A DNA stretch of 64,000 bases from Natronoarchaeum philippinense. GTDB lineage: Archaea; Halobacteriota; Halobacteria; Halobacteriales; Natronoarchaeaceae. Below are positions 35,585-43,758 of this stretch, piece by piece (within the stretch, counting starts at the first letter, position 1; every line of letters starts with the position of its first letter). The position numbers and the translations under genes are program-made. The stretch is from assembly GCF_900215575.1 (NCBI RefSeq), contig NZ_OBEJ01000002.1:186001-250000 (forward strand), read 5' to 3'. Below the pieces are notes generated by a model. The model was given only the letters and a program-made list of their open reading frames with translations. It ran no database searches and was not told the DNA's origin.

Positions 35585-36073
35585 ATGACTGTCGTTGAGC
35601 GACTGCAATCGAACTGGTCGGACGAATTGCCACACGGCGTGATGGAGTGGCAGGACGAGACGAACACCGTGATCGAGCTGGAGATTCTGCCGAACCGTCC
35701 CGTCGAACCGGACGGGATGCGCCTGACGGACGAGTCGGCGAAGGGCGCCATCGGCCTCGTCGTCTCGCCGCCGACGAAGGTCGACGAGTACGTGGACGTG
35801 CTTGCGGACGACACCGTTGACATCCCCGAGTACTACTCGCGATTCCCAGATAACCGGGAACCGATGATCCAGCACGGCGACGACGCTTTATTCTCGGAGT
35901 GGGTGGAGGCGGCCGTTCGCGTTCTCAACGGTGGCGGCAGATACGACGAGTCCGAGTTCACCCTGTACGATTGTTTGGTGGACGATCCGCAGCCCTGCCT
36001 GTTGCTCCGCGAGAGGGTGGGCGCCGTTCTGCTCGCGCCAGCCGATTTGTCTCCCGAGGTGAAAGGGCTCTAA
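35585..36073 (+). CDS. Five-copy element protein family, member 5
   Basis: A 162-residue member: ERLQSNWSDELPHGVMEW (identical in the last part to the copy at 32736), IGLVVSPPTKVDEYVDVLADD, VDIPEYYSRFPD, AVRVLNGGGRYDESEFTLYDCL, QPCLLLRERVGAVLLAP. The mix of similarities (N-terminus like member 2, leader like member 4) points to recombination among copies. Confidence 0.75.
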   Translation: MTVVERLQSNWSDELPHGVMEWQDETNTVIELEILPNRPVEPDGMRLTDESAKGAIGLVVSPPTKVDEYVDVLADDTVDIPEYYSRFPDNREPMIQHGDDALFSEWVEAAVRVLNGGGRYDESEFTLYDCLVDDPQPCLLLRERVGAVLLAPADLSPEVKGL

Positions 36074-36138
36074 ATTGAGCAGGCTTTCTATTATCATAAA
36101 GCAAATAAATTCCTGTTTTCGGCACCAAATACCGCTTG

Positions 36139-36606
36139 ATGGCGGATGGATTCGAGAGCGTGGATGAAGCGCTCGAGGCGTTGAAAGACGGCGAGACAAC
36201 GGCCTCGAAAGTGAGAGAACAGTACGGACACGTCGACGGCATCGAGCGCAGCATCTCTGTTGCACTCGCCAAGCGAAATCAGGATATGACTCAGGAGGTG
36301 TTTGAAGACTCGTTCTCCGCCGAGTTCTCCCTTGATAGGGAGTGGCCCACTCTGACCGAGGCGCGGGAAATGAACTGGCCGCCAAATTGGGACGCCGCAG
36401 ACCGCTTGACGTCCGTGGTCTACGGGCTTCGACAGCCTCGGGAGACGGAGTGGATCGCGGAGCGTGCCGACGTGGATGTTGGCCGTGCGGAAGAGGTCTT
36501 GGAGGGGTTCGACTGGGTGTCATCCCTCAACGACGGGGAACGGTGGTATCCGTGCAGCATCGAGGAGCGCGACGAGTACCGCGACAAGAGGTGGTCTAAA
36601 CGCTGA
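36139..36606 (+). CDS. Regulator-like protein sharing a domain with 46193-46399
   Basis: A 155-residue protein. The N-terminal 60 residues (VDEALEALKDGETTASKVREQ, HVDGIERSISVALAKRNQD) are strongly similar to the small protein at 46193-46399. The C-terminal half has a winged-helix look (RLTSVVYGLRQPRETEWIAERADVDVGRAEEVL...WVSSLNDGERWYP) and ends EERDEYRDKRW, similar to the DERDYRKKRW start of the microprotein at 47084. Two-domain DNA-binding protein is the best guess. The ATG at 36139 is used; a TTG precedes it. Confidence 0.6.
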   Translation: MADGFESVDEALEALKDGETTASKVREQYGHVDGIERSISVALAKRNQDMTQEVFEDSFSAEFSLDREWPTLTEAREMNWPPNWDAADRLTSVVYGLRQPRETEWIAERADVDVGRAEEVLEGFDWVSSLNDGERWYPCSIEERDEYRDKRWSKR

Positions 36607-36615
36607 TTCCGGCGA

Positions 36616-36667
36616 GTTTTCATTCAAGACGTGGGGTGTGTCTATAGACACTCCCGTCGTTGGTAAC
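36616..36667 (+). repeat. 24-bp dispersed repeat with palindrome and TCGTTGGTAAC
   Basis: A 24-bp block (36616-36639, beginning GTTTTCATTCAAGAC) is identical to 39332-39355. It is followed by the perfect palindrome GTGTCTATAGACAC (36638-36651) and TCGTTGGTAAC (36657-36667). At 39332 the palindrome is absent and the motif follows after 5 bp. Confidence 0.8.
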
Positions 36668-36688
36668 GTTCCACAGGAAAGGAAGGGG

Positions 36689-36820
36689 TCAGTCTTCGTC
36701 TTCTCCGACCTCGCCGCGGGCAGCTTTTCCAGCCGCCTCGACCATTTCCTCTACTGTGTCCAAATCCACATCTGCTTCTTCGGCGATCTCCTCTGCCGTC
36801 ATCACGTGTTCACGGGGCAT
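36689..36820 (-). CDS. HTH-like microprotein (43 aa)
   Basis: A short frame starting MPREHVMTAEEIAEEADVDL and ending GEVGEDED. The AEEIAEEADVDLDTVEEMV part fits a helix-turn-helix core. Codon use is typical. No TATA box is evident; the 24-bp repeat lies past its 3' end. Confidence 0.5.
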   Translation of the reverse strand: MPREHVMTAEEIAEEADVDLDTVEEMVEAAGKAARGEVGEDED

Positions 36821-36923
36821 TTTAGGCGAAAGTTCGGGTTCGTTCAGTAAAAGTCACACCCGGATGCGGGGTGGGGCTGCTGGGCCGGCGTTTAAATGCA
36901 ATTACGGTCGACCGCGGGGTGCT

Positions 36924-37271
36924 ATGCCCGAAGACGATAGTAACGACAACGACGGTGAGGAGATGGACGTGGTTGACCCGGAGGAGGTCGATCACGCGCT
37001 CGACCGTCTGGGCCAGAAGCGACTGGCGATCGATCTGCTGGCCGCACAGCGAGACATCGCGGAATCGCTGGTGGGTGTGCCTGTGTGCGAAGATCAGGAG
37101 GAGATGGTGTTTGGCGTGTTGCACGATCTTGAGGAGGCTGCGGAAGCGGTGTGGCCCGACGATGATATGCCCGATGTCGGTGAGATTGCAGAGGGCGACT
37201 GGGACGACGATGAAGGAGAGAACGTTGAAGACGAGGCAGAGAACGAAGAGGAAGAAGACGGGGAGGAGTAA
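36924..37271 (+). CDS. Small acidic protein (115 aa)
   Basis: The protein has a helical middle (VDHALDRLGQKRLAIDLLAAQRDIAESLVG) and a very acidic tail of nearly 50 residues (DDDEGENVEDEAENEEEEDGEE). ATG 36924 begins MPEDDSND; the frame is open further upstream but lacks a good start. Possibly an antitoxin-like or chaperone-like partner; no family recognised. Confidence 0.5.
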   Translation: MPEDDSNDNDGEEMDVVDPEEVDHALDRLGQKRLAIDLLAAQRDIAESLVGVPVCEDQEEMVFGVLHDLEEAAEAVWPDDDMPDVGEIAEGDWDDDEGENVEDEAENEEEEDGEE

Positions 37272-37490
37272 ACCCCCGTTGTATCTGCGGGATGCTCGCA
37301 TCCTACCACTTGCGTCCCGCAGTTGACCTCTGTGTCGGATGCTGTGGTCGGTTGGTTCAAGGCCGTGTTCCGCGGCCTGCCTGACGAGCAGGCATCGTAC
37401 AGTTGCATCTCTTTTCTTATATGTATCTCGCAGATTGGGGTACACCAAACCGTCACACAAACCTAAGTGACAGGCACCAAGACAACTGGT

Positions 37491-37703
37491 ATGGTGTTCG
37501 CAAGCGCCCTCAAAGAGAACCTCTACGACCTGTGGATGTGCTGGGAGTGTGGCACCGTCCGTGCCATCGAAATCTCCGAGAGAAACGCCAACGCTCCGAT
37601 CCGCGACCAGAAACTCGAAGACCACGGACTGGAGTGTCCCGCGTGTGGAAACAAGGGTGCCGAGAAAATTGTCCCGGAAGAAGACGTGCCGAACTGGGAT
37701 TAA
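37491..37703 (+). CDS. Small zinc-ribbon protein
   Basis: A 70-residue protein with CWECGTV and CPACGNKG, 37 residues apart, forming one zinc ribbon. ATG 37491 (MVFASALKENLYDLW) is preferred; an earlier ATG at 37467 adds eight residues. Haloarchaeal zinc ribbons of this size bind DNA or proteins. Ends 14 bp before the convergent recombinase gene. Confidence 0.6.
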   Translation: MVFASALKENLYDLWMCWECGTVRAIEISERNANAPIRDQKLEDHGLECPACGNKGAEKIVPEEDVPNWD

Positions 37704-37716
37704 CACTACGGCGTGA

Positions 37717-38343
37717 TCAACTCAGGCCGACGCGCTTGATCTCGTCCGCGACCACATCGTCGGAGGGCGTCTTGATGTAGTCCTCCATGGCTCCGAGTGA
37801 CGACCAGCCGCCGATGGCCATCACGGTGTGTGGGTTCATCTCCTTCCGCACGAGTCGATCCTGCGCGAAGAACCGACGGAGGTCGTGAGCGGACAGCTTC
37901 TCCCAGTCCGCACTCCGACCCGGGACATCATCGCCCCGGGCGGCCATCTCGTCACCAAGCTCGTGAACGATGTCTCGGACGCGGCTCTTAGTGACGCCGA
38001 GAAGCAACTCGTCTTCCTCAACGTCCAGCTTGTGCCGATTCTCCAGCAACTCCACGTACGCGTCCTGTGGGATGTGGGCGTCGCGGAGCTTCCCACCGCT
38101 TCCGGTGGTATCCTTCCCCGCCTCTTCGTGGACGCGGAGCCAGTACAGACCGTCGTCGGCGTACATGTCTTCGGGTCGGACGGCTGCCATCTCCTGCGCT
38201 CGAAGTCCGACTGAGCCGCCGAGCAGCGCGACGGCGTGATGCTTGTGTGATCTGTCCTCTGCAACGTCGCATAGGGCCTCGTACTCTTCGGGCTTCAGCC
38301 AGAGCTTGTATTCGGAGTCTCCGGCTGTGGACTTGACTCGCAT
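37717..38343 (-). CDS. Short tyrosine recombinase (catalytic domain only)
   Basis: A 208-residue protein with the integrase catalytic residues: Arg in VGLRAQEMAAV, Lys in GGKLRDAHIP, H-x-x-R in SAHDLRRFFAQ, then GGWSSLGAMEDYI with the nucleophilic Tyr. It lacks the N-terminal core-binding domain found in the integrase at 2480. Such short recombinases are common in haloarchaeal elements, where they may resolve dimers or invert DNA. No clear recombination sites were seen beside it. Confidence 0.8.
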   Translation of the reverse strand: MRVKSTAGDSEYKLWLKPEEYEALCDVAEDRSHKHHAVALLGGSVGLRAQEMAAVRPEDMYADDGLYWLRVHEEAGKDTTGSGGKLRDAHIPQDAYVELLENRHKLDVEEDELLLGVTKSRVRDIVHELGDEMAARGDDVPGRSADWEKLSAHDLRRFFAQDRLVRKEMNPHTVMAIGGWSSLGAMEDYIKTPSDDVVADEIKRVGLS

Positions 38344-38586
38344 CGACGTGACGAAAGTATGAGTTTCCGGCAGATAAGTGCCGGCCGGCTGGGGGTGTTC
38401 GGTTCGTCGGCTGTGTTGAGACGGCTGATTTTGCGGGATAGAGCGGTTCGGGCTGATTCGAGGTGCCGATAATTACGAGAAATCGTCACCAGCCCTCGCT
38501 GCTGAACCGAACAGGGGTGGGGTTGCTCTCGACGTGAGCCGCTCGACGAACAGAACTCGTTGGTAAGTCGCCCAACCCAGCCGCAC

Positions 38587-38781
38587 CTACTCGTTGCTGG
38601 AGGGATGATGATTGGCTGGGCTTCCGCGCTGAACGTCGCCCGCATCGATGTGGTCTCGCCGCCGACAGTCGTCGCAGGCCACGCTGATACCACCCGGGAC
38701 GCTCAGGGAGATCGTCACGTCACCACTCCCACAGGATGGGCACGACAACCACACAGAGAGGAGTTCGACAACGGACTCCAT
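38587..38781 (-). CDS. Small zinc-ribbon protein (64 aa)
   Basis: CPSCGSGDVTISL followed by VACDDCRRR gives a four-cysteine ribbon. The ATG follows the stop of the next upstream gene (38782-39276) immediately, so both are in one operon. The C-terminal 20 residues are unstructured. Confidence 0.55.
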   Translation of the reverse strand: MESVVELLSVWLSCPSCGSGDVTISLSVPGGISVACDDCRRRDHIDAGDVQRGSPANHHPSSNE

Positions 38782-39276
38782 CTACTCGCCCTCGATCTCG
38801 TCAAGCAACTCGCGCAACTCCTGTCGCTTCTGTTCAGTCAACCACTCCATCTCTTCATCCAACTCCTCTCTCGCAAGGTGATGCGAGTGAGCGACGAGCG
38901 TGTTGACCGATGCGAGGTAGTTCTGCATCGATTTCTTCCGCTCCATCTCATCGTCAGCGTTCTCGTATTCGAAGAGATTGCGACGGAGGATTTCCAACGT
39001 CAGGCCGAGATCATGGTCGTGGTCGAGGTTATCATCATCGGGCATATCTTGAGGATGTCCGCTACTCCCTGATATATGCCGGCCTCGATCCCATCCATCC
39101 CACGCCTCAAGTGAATCCTCTGCGCGATCGAGCCCTTCGAGCGCGTGGGCTGCGTCGATGCTGGCGGAGAGGGGAGGGCCTCGCCCGCTGTCGCCCTCTT
39201 CGAGCACTTCTTCCAGCACGTCGCGCAGAACTGGAATGCACTCCCTCGCCCGGTCGGTTTTCGACTTTTCGCTCAT
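38782..39276 (-). CDS. Unrecognised helical acidic protein
   Basis: A 164-residue protein starting MSEKSKTDRARECIPVL. It is helical throughout, with an Asp/His-rich middle (MPDDDNLDHDHDLGL) and a coiled-coil end (AREELDEEMEWLTEQKRQEL). ATG 39276 fits a TATA-like CTATTATAGG about 45 bp upstream; the longer frame to 39339 would run through that promoter. Operon with the zinc-ribbon gene downstream. Confidence 0.55.
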   Translation of the reverse strand: MSEKSKTDRARECIPVLRDVLEEVLEEGDSGRGPPLSASIDAAHALEGLDRAEDSLEAWDGWDRGRHISGSSGHPQDMPDDDNLDHDHDLGLTLEILRRNLFEYENADDEMERKKSMQNYLASVNTLVAHSHHLAREELDEEMEWLTEQKRQELRELLDEIEGE

Positions 39277-39616
39277 ACCGATTGCATCGGCATATTGGAC
39301 TCTAAATGTTGGCTTTCCTATAATAGAATGTGTTTTCATTCAAGACGTGGGGTGTTGCGCTCGTTGGTAACGTCCAATCAAACACCGCACAACAATCTAG
39401 GGTGTCATAAAACGATTCACACACCTCAGTAGCTTCCCGAAAACCGGTGTCTGAGAGGTGGGAAATATTGCCGCTATTCAGAAGCAGCAACAGGAGTCCT
39501 CTTGACCGGTATCAGAAAACCATGCCAACCGTTCTATGACAGCCTAACCGCACAACAATCATCTACCCCGGGCCGCAATTGGGTGACAAGCGACCCCACT
39601 CCCTCACGTATCAACC
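39277..39616. other. Divergent intergenic region with 24-bp repeat and motif
   Basis: Holds the second copy of the 24-bp repeat (39332-39355) and TCGTTGGTAAC at 39361-39371. It separates divergent genes at 39276 and 39617. No gene seen. Confidence 0.6.
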
Positions 39617-40663
39617 ATGGAAGAAGTGATCACGGAGGAACTCATCGAGCAGGCCATTTCGAACCCGGACAACCAGAGCCCTGCCGACCTGACGGACAAG
39701 ACCGTTGTCTACTTTGACCAGAAGGTGTGGGGTGAGATCAGGGACGCAAAGGTCAACGCCGATTCCGACCACACTTCACTTGACGAACTCGCCCAGCGTT
39801 CCGTCAACGAGGCCGACTTCGTTTACCCGTTCTCGCTGGAGAACATCATCGAGACCAGCGCGGCATCGGATGTGGAGTTCAAGGCCGACGTGTACGATAT
39901 GATGATGGACTTGTCGAGGAATCACTCGATCAGGAACTATCCCTATGTCTTCGACCATGAGGCGAGAAGTTACATCTGTGAGCGACACAACCTGCTCCCC
40001 GAGCTGGACTCCAAGTCGTACGTGTTCGGCAAGGGGACGGCACACGCCGCCGGCGAGTGGAAGATAGAGTCCGAGAAAGGTGTGCCCGAGGAGGTGATGG
40101 ATGAGTTCATCAAGGTCATCAGGGATGAGGAGGTGAATCGGAGACTGCTTCACGCCCGGTTGACCGAAGACGCGCCCGAGGTAACTCCAGAGCACAAGCG
40201 GGAGTACGAAGACCGGTATCGTGAGAAAGTCCAAGAGGTCGGTGAGGAGTTGGAACTGGAGGATCTAGAGGAGAGAAGCCTGTACCTGTCCGATGTGTTC
40301 ATCGACACGCTGATGCCGAGGGTCAGAGGATACTGCCGCGATCTGGGCCTGAACCCGCTTTGGCCGATATTGTACGATCCCCGTCAGCTGTCCTTTGAGG
40401 CGTTTTTCAGACGGTTCCCCGCGTTCTACACTTACTCGACTCTGCACTTCGCCGTGGACGCACACACGGATAGGGAGCCCGAGTTCAACGACGTGCTGGA
40501 CATCAGTCAACTGGCCGTGGCAGCACCGTACGCCGACATCGTCGTGACCGAGCAGTTCTTCGCCGGGATGCTGCACAGGTTCGATGTTGGAGATGCCTTC
40601 GACACGGAGATATACCAAGACGTAGACGCCTTCAGACAGTTCTTGGAGGAGACTCTTGATTGA
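39617..40663 (+). CDS. PIN-like nuclease-fold protein
   Basis: A 348-residue protein. KTVVYFDQKVWGEI at the start, YPFSLENIIETSA after it, and the C-terminal LDISQLAVAAPYADIVVTEQFFAGML give the acidic positions of PIN-like domains (D, E, D, D). The central 150 residues are a helical insertion. There is no adjacent antitoxin, so a stand-alone RNA- or DNA-cleaving defence protein is possible. The pattern resembles large PIN-like proteins from defence islands but I cannot name the family. Confidence 0.6.
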   Translation: MEEVITEELIEQAISNPDNQSPADLTDKTVVYFDQKVWGEIRDAKVNADSDHTSLDELAQRSVNEADFVYPFSLENIIETSAASDVEFKADVYDMMMDLSRNHSIRNYPYVFDHEARSYICERHNLLPELDSKSYVFGKGTAHAAGEWKIESEKGVPEEVMDEFIKVIRDEEVNRRLLHARLTEDAPEVTPEHKREYEDRYREKVQEVGEELELEDLEERSLYLSDVFIDTLMPRVRGYCRDLGLNPLWPILYDPRQLSFEAFFRRFPAFYTYSTLHFAVDAHTDREPEFNDVLDISQLAVAAPYADIVVTEQFFAGMLHRFDVGDAFDTEIYQDVDAFRQFLEETLD

Positions 40664-40990
40664 CCTCGAAACAGCTCGTTGGTGAGGAACCGGTTTTGAG
40701 GCAGAATAACCGGGGGTATTCCAGAACATCAGCCGCTCCTCGACAGAATAGCGGCGAGTGATTGAAATAGGTGAAAATCAGCTCTCGGATGCGTCGAGGA
40801 TCAATCTCCTCAACGACGTCTCAACATCCCTATCCAACTCCTCGATCAATCCGAATAGATTGTCCACTATCACCTACATCACTCAACAACCACACCCGAG
40901 TCGTCCGCTCACCCGTTACAGGAGAGGAAAATATCTGAAAAACAGATCAGCAATCCTACCGTGAAATAGTCTCGTCGACCGTGACCCTAA
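40664..40990. other. Gene-free stretch with a variant motif
   Basis: TCGTTGGTGAGGAACC occurs at about 40677. A minus-strand frame of 29 codons (40778-40867, VDNLFGLIEELDRDVETSL) preceded by TAGGTGAT could be a tiny gene but is too short to support. Otherwise nothing is seen. Confidence 0.4.
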
Positions 40991-41455
40991 TTAACGCAAT
41001 TGTGCCGCCACGTCTTCTACCGCGCTTTTAACCGCCTTCTCTTCCATACCCGGCCGTAATAGCACTCGCCCCGAAGCATCTCGTTGCTTGCCGTTCTTGT
41101 GTCCACTCACTCTCACCTTTGCCTTCGGCAGAAATGATGTCCGCCGTTTTACTTCGAACTCACCATCCCTGAACGAGGCATCGATAGTTAGCTTTCTGAA
41201 CAGAAAGGGACTATTGTAGGTGAGGTTGAGCACTTCGAATCCGACATCGTACTCCCGAGCCAAATTCTGTGCCTGTTCGCTGGCCTCCTCTCGGGCAGAT
41301 TCAATAGAGGTGAAGGAAGTGCCAATCCCTTCTGCAACGTTTCCCTCTCGGTCGCGTGCCGTTGCCTTCACGATGTACGGTCGCTTTTCGTGTACGTAGA
41401 CGGTGTTTTCGATCTCGACCTGCTCGTGATTAGATACGTTCTCGTGTTGGGCCAT
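40991..41455 (-). CDS. Unrecognised small protein sharing an operator with the lipoprotein
   Basis: A 154-residue protein with a regular beta-sheet pattern (NTVYVHEKRPYIVKATARD, VLNLTYNSPFLFRKLTIDASF, SFLPKAKVRVSGHKNG). No signal peptide. Its upstream region (41483-41522) repeats the sequence upstream of the lipoprotein gene, including GTAATTAATGGG and ACCTGTTCAC, so the two genes are probably co-regulated by the HTH protein at 42940. Confidence 0.6.
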   Translation of the reverse strand: MAQHENVSNHEQVEIENTVYVHEKRPYIVKATARDREGNVAEGIGTSFTSIESAREEASEQAQNLAREYDVGFEVLNLTYNSPFLFRKLTIDASFRDGEFEVKRRTSFLPKAKVRVSGHKNGKQRDASGRVLLRPGMEEKAVKSAVEDVAAQLR

Positions 41456-41552
41456 TTCAGCCGATACCTCGGCAAGAACAGCAGAGTAATTAATGGGCTT
41501 AACACCTGTTCACTTGTTGAACGAATGAGGATCAGAAAGTATCTAATTCAGC

Positions 41553-42857
41553 TCAGGCTGGCCCGTACACGGTAAGGTCGTCACCCAACGTGTACAGACG
41601 GTTGCCGACAACTGTTGGAATGCCGCCATCGGTATTCGTTATTTGACCTTTCTGTTGTCCGTCTTCGGTGCTCATCACACTAATAGTCGCATTACCGAGA
41701 TCGACATACAGCGATTCGTCCCCAATCGCCACAGGCACCCTCGAAAACGAAAGTGTCGAAATTTGATTTGTCAGAGGTGCTTCCCACTGTTTTGAGCCGT
41801 CGGAAGCTGAGTATGCGAGAATGCCTTGAGGTCGAACAAGGTAGACAGAAGAATCATCTGCAAGCGTTGCTCTAACCGCTGTTCCGTTGTAAATATCGGT
41901 ATTGCTCCATCGCAACTCTCCCGCATTCAGGTCGTACGCGAATAGCCCATCTGATACCGCGTGAAGGTACAGCATATCTCCGACTGCTGCGATGTTTGTC
42001 TTGTACACCTCAAGTGAGGAGACGCCAAGAGAGAGTGTTGCTTCCCTCGACAAGTCATCGATGTTTAATACCGTAGATGGGGAGCCATAGGTGATGAGTC
42101 GATTACCGACTATCGTGCCGGACAAATCTGTATATATCGAGGTGCTTTCGCCCGTGATGGTCTTTTCATCAACGACACTACCCTCTCGAATGTCGAAAGC
42201 TAAGATTGTCGCTTCAGAGCTTGAGATGGCTTGACTTCGGTAATACAGTCTTTGGCCGTCAAAGACTGGTATCTCGGTTGCTTCTGAAGGTGCATTGTAT
42301 AGGAACTGCCGGCTGCCATCTGTGGTGGACAGACCGATTATTCGACCTTGTTTGGCGCCGACGAGTGTTTCTTCGCTGGCGGGATACAGGTCGTAATTGA
42401 GATTGCGCTCCCAGAGTTTGTTTCCTGCGCCATCGAAACTTCGCATCCGCGGCCCTTTCCCCGAGATGTGACCGCTGACTGTCGTTTGACCGTTATGGAT
42501 CACCACCGATTGCGGATTGCCATACGAACCAACATTCCCCGTCCACAACTCGGTCGCGTTTGAACCGGGGCCGCTGTAGTCGGCAGTATACTTGTCCGAA
42601 CTCCCGTCAAGGTGACTGGGGATGAGCCCGATATCATTCTGATAGGGGCCCGATGGCGCATCCGAGCCTTCAGTGGTCGCATTAGTCTCGGACGAGGGCG
42701 TTTCCGTCGAATTTTCCTCGGAGCCGGGCGAACTCGTCTGCGGGCTATTGCCTTGGCCACCTGTAGATGAACAACCGGCGAGCCCTGCGAGGCTGGCTGC
42801 CATTGCAGAAAGAACTGTCCGTCGATACCAGCGCCGTTGCTGCGTGTCTTCCGACAT
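41553..42857 (-). CDS. Tat-exported lipoprotein with PQQ-like beta-propeller
   Basis: A 434-residue protein. The start has a twin-arginine motif (WYRRTVLSAMAASLAGLAGC) with a lipobox Cys at about 29, then a Ser/Thr/Glu-rich linker of 60 residues typical of haloarchaeal surface lipoproteins. The rest is a PQQ-like repeat propeller (GNKLWERNLNYDL, LFAYDLNAGELRWSN, LAYSASDGSKQWEAPL). It is exported folded and anchored outside the membrane. Substrate unknown; PQQ-like propellers often only scaffold interactions. Regulated by the palindromic operator upstream. Confidence 0.85.
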   Translation of the reverse strand: MSEDTQQRRWYRRTVLSAMAASLAGLAGCSSTGGQGNSPQTSSPGSEENSTETPSSETNATTEGSDAPSGPYQNDIGLIPSHLDGSSDKYTADYSGPGSNATELWTGNVGSYGNPQSVVIHNGQTTVSGHISGKGPRMRSFDGAGNKLWERNLNYDLYPASEETLVGAKQGRIIGLSTTDGSRQFLYNAPSEATEIPVFDGQRLYYRSQAISSSEATILAFDIREGSVVDEKTITGESTSIYTDLSGTIVGNRLITYGSPSTVLNIDDLSREATLSLGVSSLEVYKTNIAAVGDMLYLHAVSDGLFAYDLNAGELRWSNTDIYNGTAVRATLADDSSVYLVRPQGILAYSASDGSKQWEAPLTNQISTLSFSRVPVAIGDESLYVDLGNATISVMSTEDGQQKGQITNTDGGIPTVVGNRLYTLGDDLTVYGPA

Positions 42858-42885
42858 ATCGTTCCAAAAGCGGGGGCGACTCCGA

Positions 42886-42928
42886 GAGTAATTAATGGGT
42901 CTAACACCTGTTCACGGCGTGAACAGGT
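42886..42928 (-). promoter_or_regulatory. Palindromic operator and promoter of the lipoprotein gene
   Basis: ACCTGTTCAC (42906-42915), three bases, and its exact complement (42919-42928) form a 23-bp palindrome just upstream of the TATA-like TTAATTAC (minus strand), about 50 bp before the lipoprotein ATG. The same TATA region and the left half-site recur at 41483-41522 before the gene at 40991-41455, with a degraded right half. The adjacent HTH gene probably encodes the cognate regulator. Confidence 0.75.
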
Positions 42929-42939
42929 CACGTGTGCCG

Positions 42940-43758
42940 TCAAGAGGATTTTGACTCCGGAGCTTCCTCGGGGACGTACTCTGCCAACGGCTCGGCAGCC
43001 ACGAAGTAGTCCCTAAATACGGCTTCTGCCCAGCGGATCGCCGGCTGTGATTCTGCCTCGAAATGACCGAGATACTCTGATTGTTCCCCGTGAACGAGCA
43101 AATACACGATCCCGTCCGCTGGAGATGGCCCCTCATCAGCGACGTACATTCCATACGGAATCGATTCACACACGCGAATGTCAGCGTAGTCGCTTTCGAC
43201 CAGATTCACCATCCAGTCGATATGGCGGTTTACGAGCGACTCCATCACGTGCTTCTCGAGGACGAGATCGAGTTGCAACTCCTCTTTTTCCACGCTCTGG
43301 TCGTAGATGGTCTGCGCGAACTTCGTGCTGTTGTCGGCAACGCCAAGTCCACAGAGACGGTCAGCGTCTTTGATCCGTCTGATAGCCTTCTCCACATTCG
43401 CTTCCATCGACGGCGGTTGTACCGGAACTGCCTCCGCATCGCGGAAGAACACGGGATCAAGAGGCGCCTCGTCCGGAAAGTGCTCAATCAACCGATTTCC
43501 GGATTCAATCGTCTCGGTGGCGGCTGTTGCTCCTCTCACTGCGTCCAGTATGAGTTCCCCCTCTCGGGTGACCTCGTATGTGCCGTTCTGTTTTTCCACC
43601 AACCCTGCCTCGTCAAGTTCTTCGGTCGCTCGATGGACTGTCGGACGCGAGTCCCCAACTGAGTCCACGAGATCGCTGCGCCGCTGAGGTTGTGTAGCGA
43701 GCTGTTCCAGATATTCCTGCCGCTGAAGAACGAGTTCAACGACATCCGCATTCCCCAT
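42940..43758 (-). CDS. Winged-helix transcriptional regulator, FilR1-like
   Basis: A 272-residue regulator. Residues 5-75 are a winged helix (LATQPQRRSDLVDSVGDSRP, TVHRATEELDEAGLVEKQNG, YEVTREGELIL). The C-terminal 180 residues match the ligand-binding part of haloarchaeal FilR1-type proteins (EANVEKAIRRIKDADRLCGLGVA, YGMYVADEGPS, VYLLVHGEQSEYLGHFEAE). It ends just before the 23-bp palindrome that controls the lipoprotein gene, in the same orientation. Likely autonomous regulator of the pair at 40991-42857. Confidence 0.8.
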   Translation of the reverse strand: MGNADVVELVLQRQEYLEQLATQPQRRSDLVDSVGDSRPTVHRATEELDEAGLVEKQNGTYEVTREGELILDAVRGATAATETIESGNRLIEHFPDEAPLDPVFFRDAEAVPVQPPSMEANVEKAIRRIKDADRLCGLGVADNSTKFAQTIYDQSVEKEELQLDLVLEKHVMESLVNRHIDWMVNLVESDYADIRVCESIPYGMYVADEGPSPADGIVYLLVHGEQSEYLGHFEAESQPAIRWAEAVFRDYFVAAEPLAEYVPEEAPESKSS

